A stretch of DNA of 64,000 nt, taken from Alphaproteobacteria bacterium (GTDB lineage: Bacteria; Pseudomonadota; Alphaproteobacteria; UBA8366; Aestuariispiraceae). Location of the stretch: positions 1-64,000 of the forward strand of contig SPJV01000096.1 of NCBI GenBank assembly GCA_006844765.1, written 5' to 3'. Of this stretch, positions 61,626 through 64,000 are shown piece by piece. Position 1 is the stretch's first letter; each line of letters begins with the position of its first letter. The translations under genes were made by a program, and so were the position numbers. The notes beneath the pieces were generated by a model, which did not search any database, was not told the DNA's origin, and saw nothing but the letters and a program-made list of their open reading frames with translations.

Positions 61626-62402
61626 TTACATCGGCACCAATCGAGAGATGGTGGAGAGCGGATCATCTTCAGCAAGTTTCGATACTTTGACGACCAAAGA
61701 TCGCCCGCCCGCTTCGAACAGGTAGGTCTGGCCGGCAGTCAGGCGAATCCCGGCTTTGCGAGCATCGGCGACTTTGCCGGATGCGTTCAATGTGATCGGG
61801 ACTGAACCCGTCCCCGCACAGGCGGCCTTGATCGTAATGGGGGCAGATTTGGTCTGAAACTTAATCACGGGGCTGACGCCGTAGATTACGCGATCAGGCT
61901 TGGGTGCATCACATTTTCCGGGGCTGTTCCGGAAGGCCATAGCACCGGCTTCCTGGTTCTGGCCCTCGTTCAGCACGACGGAGCCCCCATCGCAATCGAT
62001 CCATTCGCGGGATATTTCGCCCCCTTCGACAGTGCTTTCATCCTCACCAATGATGACGGTGCCGCCGACAATGGTCTCCTGCACGCAAGACAGAAGATAG
62101 CCGAGTGTCAGGGTTTCCCCGGATGCCAGATCAATACGCTGTCCGGCTGTCAGATAGTCCATCAACTGTACATCGTCCCGGTCGCTGGTGATATCTTCGA
62201 CCATTGCCGTCGGTTCATCGGCTACCGCCTGTTTCGCTGCGATCGACACCGCACACAGGCCGAACCCGACAGCACATGCCAGGAGTGTTCGAAAAAAGCT
62301 ATGGCCCTTTGAATAGCCGTGCCCGCGCGAAAAACTGTGTCCGCGTGAAAAACCGTGTCCGGGCGAATAACGGCAACTCTTCTGCAAAGCATTCCGTTCC
62401 AC
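61626..62402 (-). CDS. FecR-like secreted protein with Gly/His/Arg repeats before its signal peptide
   Basis: About 258 residues. The N terminus has four six-residue repeats S-(P/R/K)-G-H-(G/S)-(F/Y) at residues 13-36, then a hydrophobic signal segment (TLLACAVGFGLCAVSIAAKQAVA) and a periplasmic domain. That domain has FecR-like features (LTAGQRIDLASGETLTLGYLLSCVQETIVGG) and a C-terminal beta region (IRLTAGQTYLFEAGGRSLVV). It contains several cysteines that could form disulfides. It lies 27 bases upstream of the cyclase and probably presents a signal to its CHASE2 domain; that is inference. I chose GTG 62402 because GGGGGAG is seven bases upstream; TTG 62432 is an alternative. Confidence 0.65.
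   Translation of the reverse strand: MERNALQKSCRYSPGHGFSRGHSFSRGHGYSKGHSFFRTLLACAVGFGLCAVSIAAKQAVADEPTAMVEDITSDRDDVQLMDYLTAGQRIDLASGETLTLGYLLSCVQETIVGGTVIIGEDESTVEGGEISREWIDCDGGSVVLNEGQNQEAGAMAFRNSPGKCDAPKPDRVIYGVSPVIKFQTKSAPITIKAACAGTGSVPITLNASGKVADARKAGIRLTAGQTYLFEAGGRSLVVKVSKLAEDDPLSTISRLVPM
62295..62366 (-). repeat. Four 18-bp tandem repeats inside the FecR-like gene
   Basis: Four in-frame units, each coding S-x-G-H-x-F/Y, are similar at base level. Copy number could vary between strains by slippage. Confidence 0.75.
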
Positions 62403-62526
62403 GTCGACTCTCCCCCGATTTTTGCTCGTCAAATCCGTTGGGACAGTATTGCCCCGTCCTCCGGCCTTGGCTAGGCCTCCGCCATGTTTGGCACGATTTT
62501 GCGCCCAAATTATGGCCGTTGTCGCA

Positions 62527-63306
62527 TCAGGCCTGGAATTGCTCGTTCAAGATGCGTTCTTCCAGGTGATGTTCCGGATCAAAAAGCAGTTTGGCGGCGA
62601 CATTCATATCCTGTCGGATGGAAACATGGGTCACATCCCGAACTTCGACCGAATCGGCAACGGCGCTGACCGGGCGTTTCTTTCGCTCCCGAACCGTGAA
62701 TTCGACATGCGCGGCGCTTGGCAAGAGCGCGCCACGCCACCGTCTGGGGCGGAAAGCGCTGATCGGCGTGAGCGCCAGAACTTCGGAGCCCAGCGGGACG
62801 ATTGGACCGTGGGCCGACAGGTTATAGGCGGTGCTTCCCGCCGGTGTCGCCAGCAGAACCCCATCGCAAATCAATTCATCCACCCGGGCAATACCATCGA
62901 CATGGACTTCCACCTTGGCTGCTTGCCTGGTTTCCCGGAACAGAGAGACTTCGTTGATCGCTAGATGATCAAAGACTTCCCCGGACTGCACTTGCGCCTG
63001 CATGCGCAGTGGGTGGAGCTTCAGAAGCGCTGCGTTATTCAGGCGTTCGAGAAGGTCGTCATCTTTGAATTCATTCATCAGAAAGCCGACAGTGCCCCGA
63101 TTCATCCCATAAATTGGAATCTTCGACCCGACAAACTGGCGTAACACAGTCAGCATGAAGCCATCACCGCCCAGAGCCACAATGGCATCTGCGTTTTCCG
63201 GTTCTGTCGTGCCCTGATAGCGCTCGGCCAGTTTGTTTAACGCACGTTTGGCACGTGGTGCATCTGACGCCAGGAAAGCGACCCGTTCGATCGACCTTGA
63301 TGTCAT
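62527..63306 (-). CDS. nadK: NAD kinase
   Basis: The 259-residue protein has the NAD kinase motifs: ALGGDGFMLTVLRQF (GGDG), YGMNRGTVGFLMNEF, and ICDGVLLATPAGSTAYNLSAHGPIVPLGSEVLALTPISAF. It phosphorylates NAD to NADP. ATG 63306 gives the family start, with GGAGATGGGGA upstream; the open frame runs 24 codons further. It lies 124 bases ahead of the FecR-like gene on the same strand, so co-transcription is possible but not shown. The 228 bases upstream to the divergent gene show nothing recognised. Confidence 0.93.
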   Translation of the reverse strand: MTSRSIERVAFLASDAPRAKRALNKLAERYQGTTEPENADAIVALGGDGFMLTVLRQFVGSKIPIYGMNRGTVGFLMNEFKDDDLLERLNNAALLKLHPLRMQAQVQSGEVFDHLAINEVSLFRETRQAAKVEVHVDGIARVDELICDGVLLATPAGSTAYNLSAHGPIVPLGSEVLALTPISAFRPRRWRGALLPSAAHVEFTVRERKKRPVSAVADSVEVRDVTHVSIRQDMNVAAKLLFDPEHHLEERILNEQFQA

Positions 63307-63534
63307 TCCCCATCTCCGAAGTTCCGGTCTCGAAGCCGGATTTCCCCAAGAACTGCCCCAACCCGTGTTGGACTGCATTACCCTCTAACAATCGCGATCA
63401 GAACATCCCGCCTGATTTCGCGTGTCCGTGCCGCCCCATTTGTCGACAGCCTAGCGCCTTTATGGAAGGATGCCAAAGAATTGCGGACGCTTTTATGTCT
63501 GCACGGGCAGTGTTGTGGTTTGAGAGGGGGGTTT

Positions 63535-64000
63535 ATGGTTCGGTTGTCGCCATTGGTTACAAGGTTGCGTTCAGCATGTTTTGTCGCGACATACGCGTTC
63601 AGCATGGTTTGCATCGTTTGCATGGTCAGTGTTGTTCATGCCGATGACAGGCATGCGGGCTATTACTATCCGGAACCACAAACATCAGAGGCCTTTACCG
63701 GGCGTGCCCCTTTACTACAGGACGCCGGTAAACGGGCCCGCGTCGCTGTCACCACCGGAATATCCAACCAATTGGCGAGTGGCCCTGGCGCGCCGATGGT
63801 TGCGATCTTTGCCAAGGGAACACAGGCCGAGAAGCTCATCATCGTTGCCTTGCGGGAAGGGGAGTTGAACACTCTGTTTCGGATGCGTGGTTTCCTTGCG
63901 CGCTTGACAGCGGAGGCACGTGCCTCCCCGATCTTCGCCAATGCTTCGAACCCTGAGGAACTGACATTTCTCGATTTCATTGCGTCTCTCGGTTTCGAAA
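63535..64000 (+). CDS. Secreted conserved protein of unknown function, cut by window edge
   Basis: From ATG 63535, with GAGAGGGGG just upstream, the plus strand is open to the window edge (155 codons). The visible protein has a signal peptide (CFVATYAFSMVCIVCMVSVVHA), then GYYYPEPQTSEAFTGRAP and a folded alpha/beta region (PMVAIFAKGTQAEKLIIVALREG, LFRMRGFLARLTAEARASPIF, TFLDFIASLGFE). I recognise the style of a conserved alphaproteobacterial periplasmic protein but cannot name a function. It is divergent from nadK. Confidence 0.7.
   Translation, partial: MVRLSPLVTRLRSACFVATYAFSMVCIVCMVSVVHADDRHAGYYYPEPQTSEAFTGRAPLLQDAGKRARVAVTTGISNQLASGPGAPMVAIFAKGTQAEKLIIVALREGELNTLFRMRGFLARLTAEARASPIFANASNPEELTFLDFIASLGFE

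Overview
The window looks like chromosomal DNA of a free-living, flagellated alphaproteobacterium, most likely from the Rhodospirillales or a nearby order. The evidence is the combination of FliX, a MotE-like protein and a zinc-finger-deficient DksA in the flagellar region, form II CO-dehydrogenase-like molybdenum hydroxylase genes, LpxI in place of LpxH, and the classic rpsB-tsf-pyrH-frr-uppS-cdsA-dxr-rseP-bamA-skp-lpxD-fabZ-lpxA-lpxI-lpxB order. No rRNA, tRNA, CRISPR array, insertion sequence or prophage was recognised. The assignment rests on reading alone; no database search was run.

Layout. 1-1.5 kb: two minus-strand sugar-nucleotide-type genes (an epimerase cut by the window edge and a DegT-type aminotransferase). 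1.6-6.1 kb: a plus-strand metabolic block with a membrane-anchored metallophosphoesterase, gentisate dioxygenase, an FAH-family hydrolase and creatinase; creatinase has a hairpin leader. 6.1-16.1 kb: a minus-strand Gfo/Idh oxidoreductase overlapping flgK, then the flgI-flgJ(N)-flgN-like-flgK operon, plus-strand fliX and dksA, and a minus-strand flgF-flgG-flgA-flgH operon. Good sigma-54 promoters precede flgF, flgI and flgK. 16.5-28.4 kb: plus-strand motility genes fliL, fliM, a DUF6468-like gene, a motE-like gene and cheY, a cytoplasmic chemoreceptor with three near-identical PAS domains, and a tight operon of two MotB-like proteins and a 1,178-residue AMIN-like/TPR protein.

28.5-41 kb: rpmE, a small heat-shock gene with an apparent RpoH promoter and ROSE-type RNA thermometer, a GST, a 2OG-Fe(II) oxygenase, a PAS-domain protein, 3-hydroxybenzoate 6-hydroxylase, a coxS-coxL-coxM-type operon, and an AraC regulator divergent from an isoquinoline-oxidoreductase-type gene pair. 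The 3-hydroxybenzoate hydroxylase, gentisate dioxygenase and FAH hydrolase together outline a 3-hydroxybenzoate to fumarate/pyruvate route, although the genes are about 27 kb apart. 41-56.2 kb: translation, isoprenoid/phospholipid and outer-membrane biogenesis genes, ending in an lpxI-lpxB gene fusion.

56.2-63.3 kb: the least conventional part. A minus-strand three-gene operon encodes a FecR-like periplasmic protein with an odd Gly/His/Arg repeat at its N terminus, a CHASE2-type membrane nucleotide cyclase, and a 1,043-residue ABC-exporter-like protein whose ATPase motifs are degenerate but whose C terminus is an intact-looking cyclic-nucleotide-binding domain. This is the best candidate here for an undescribed system: an envelope sensor making a cyclic nucleotide that is read by the adjacent transporter-like protein. 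NAD kinase and the start of a secreted unknown protein close the window.
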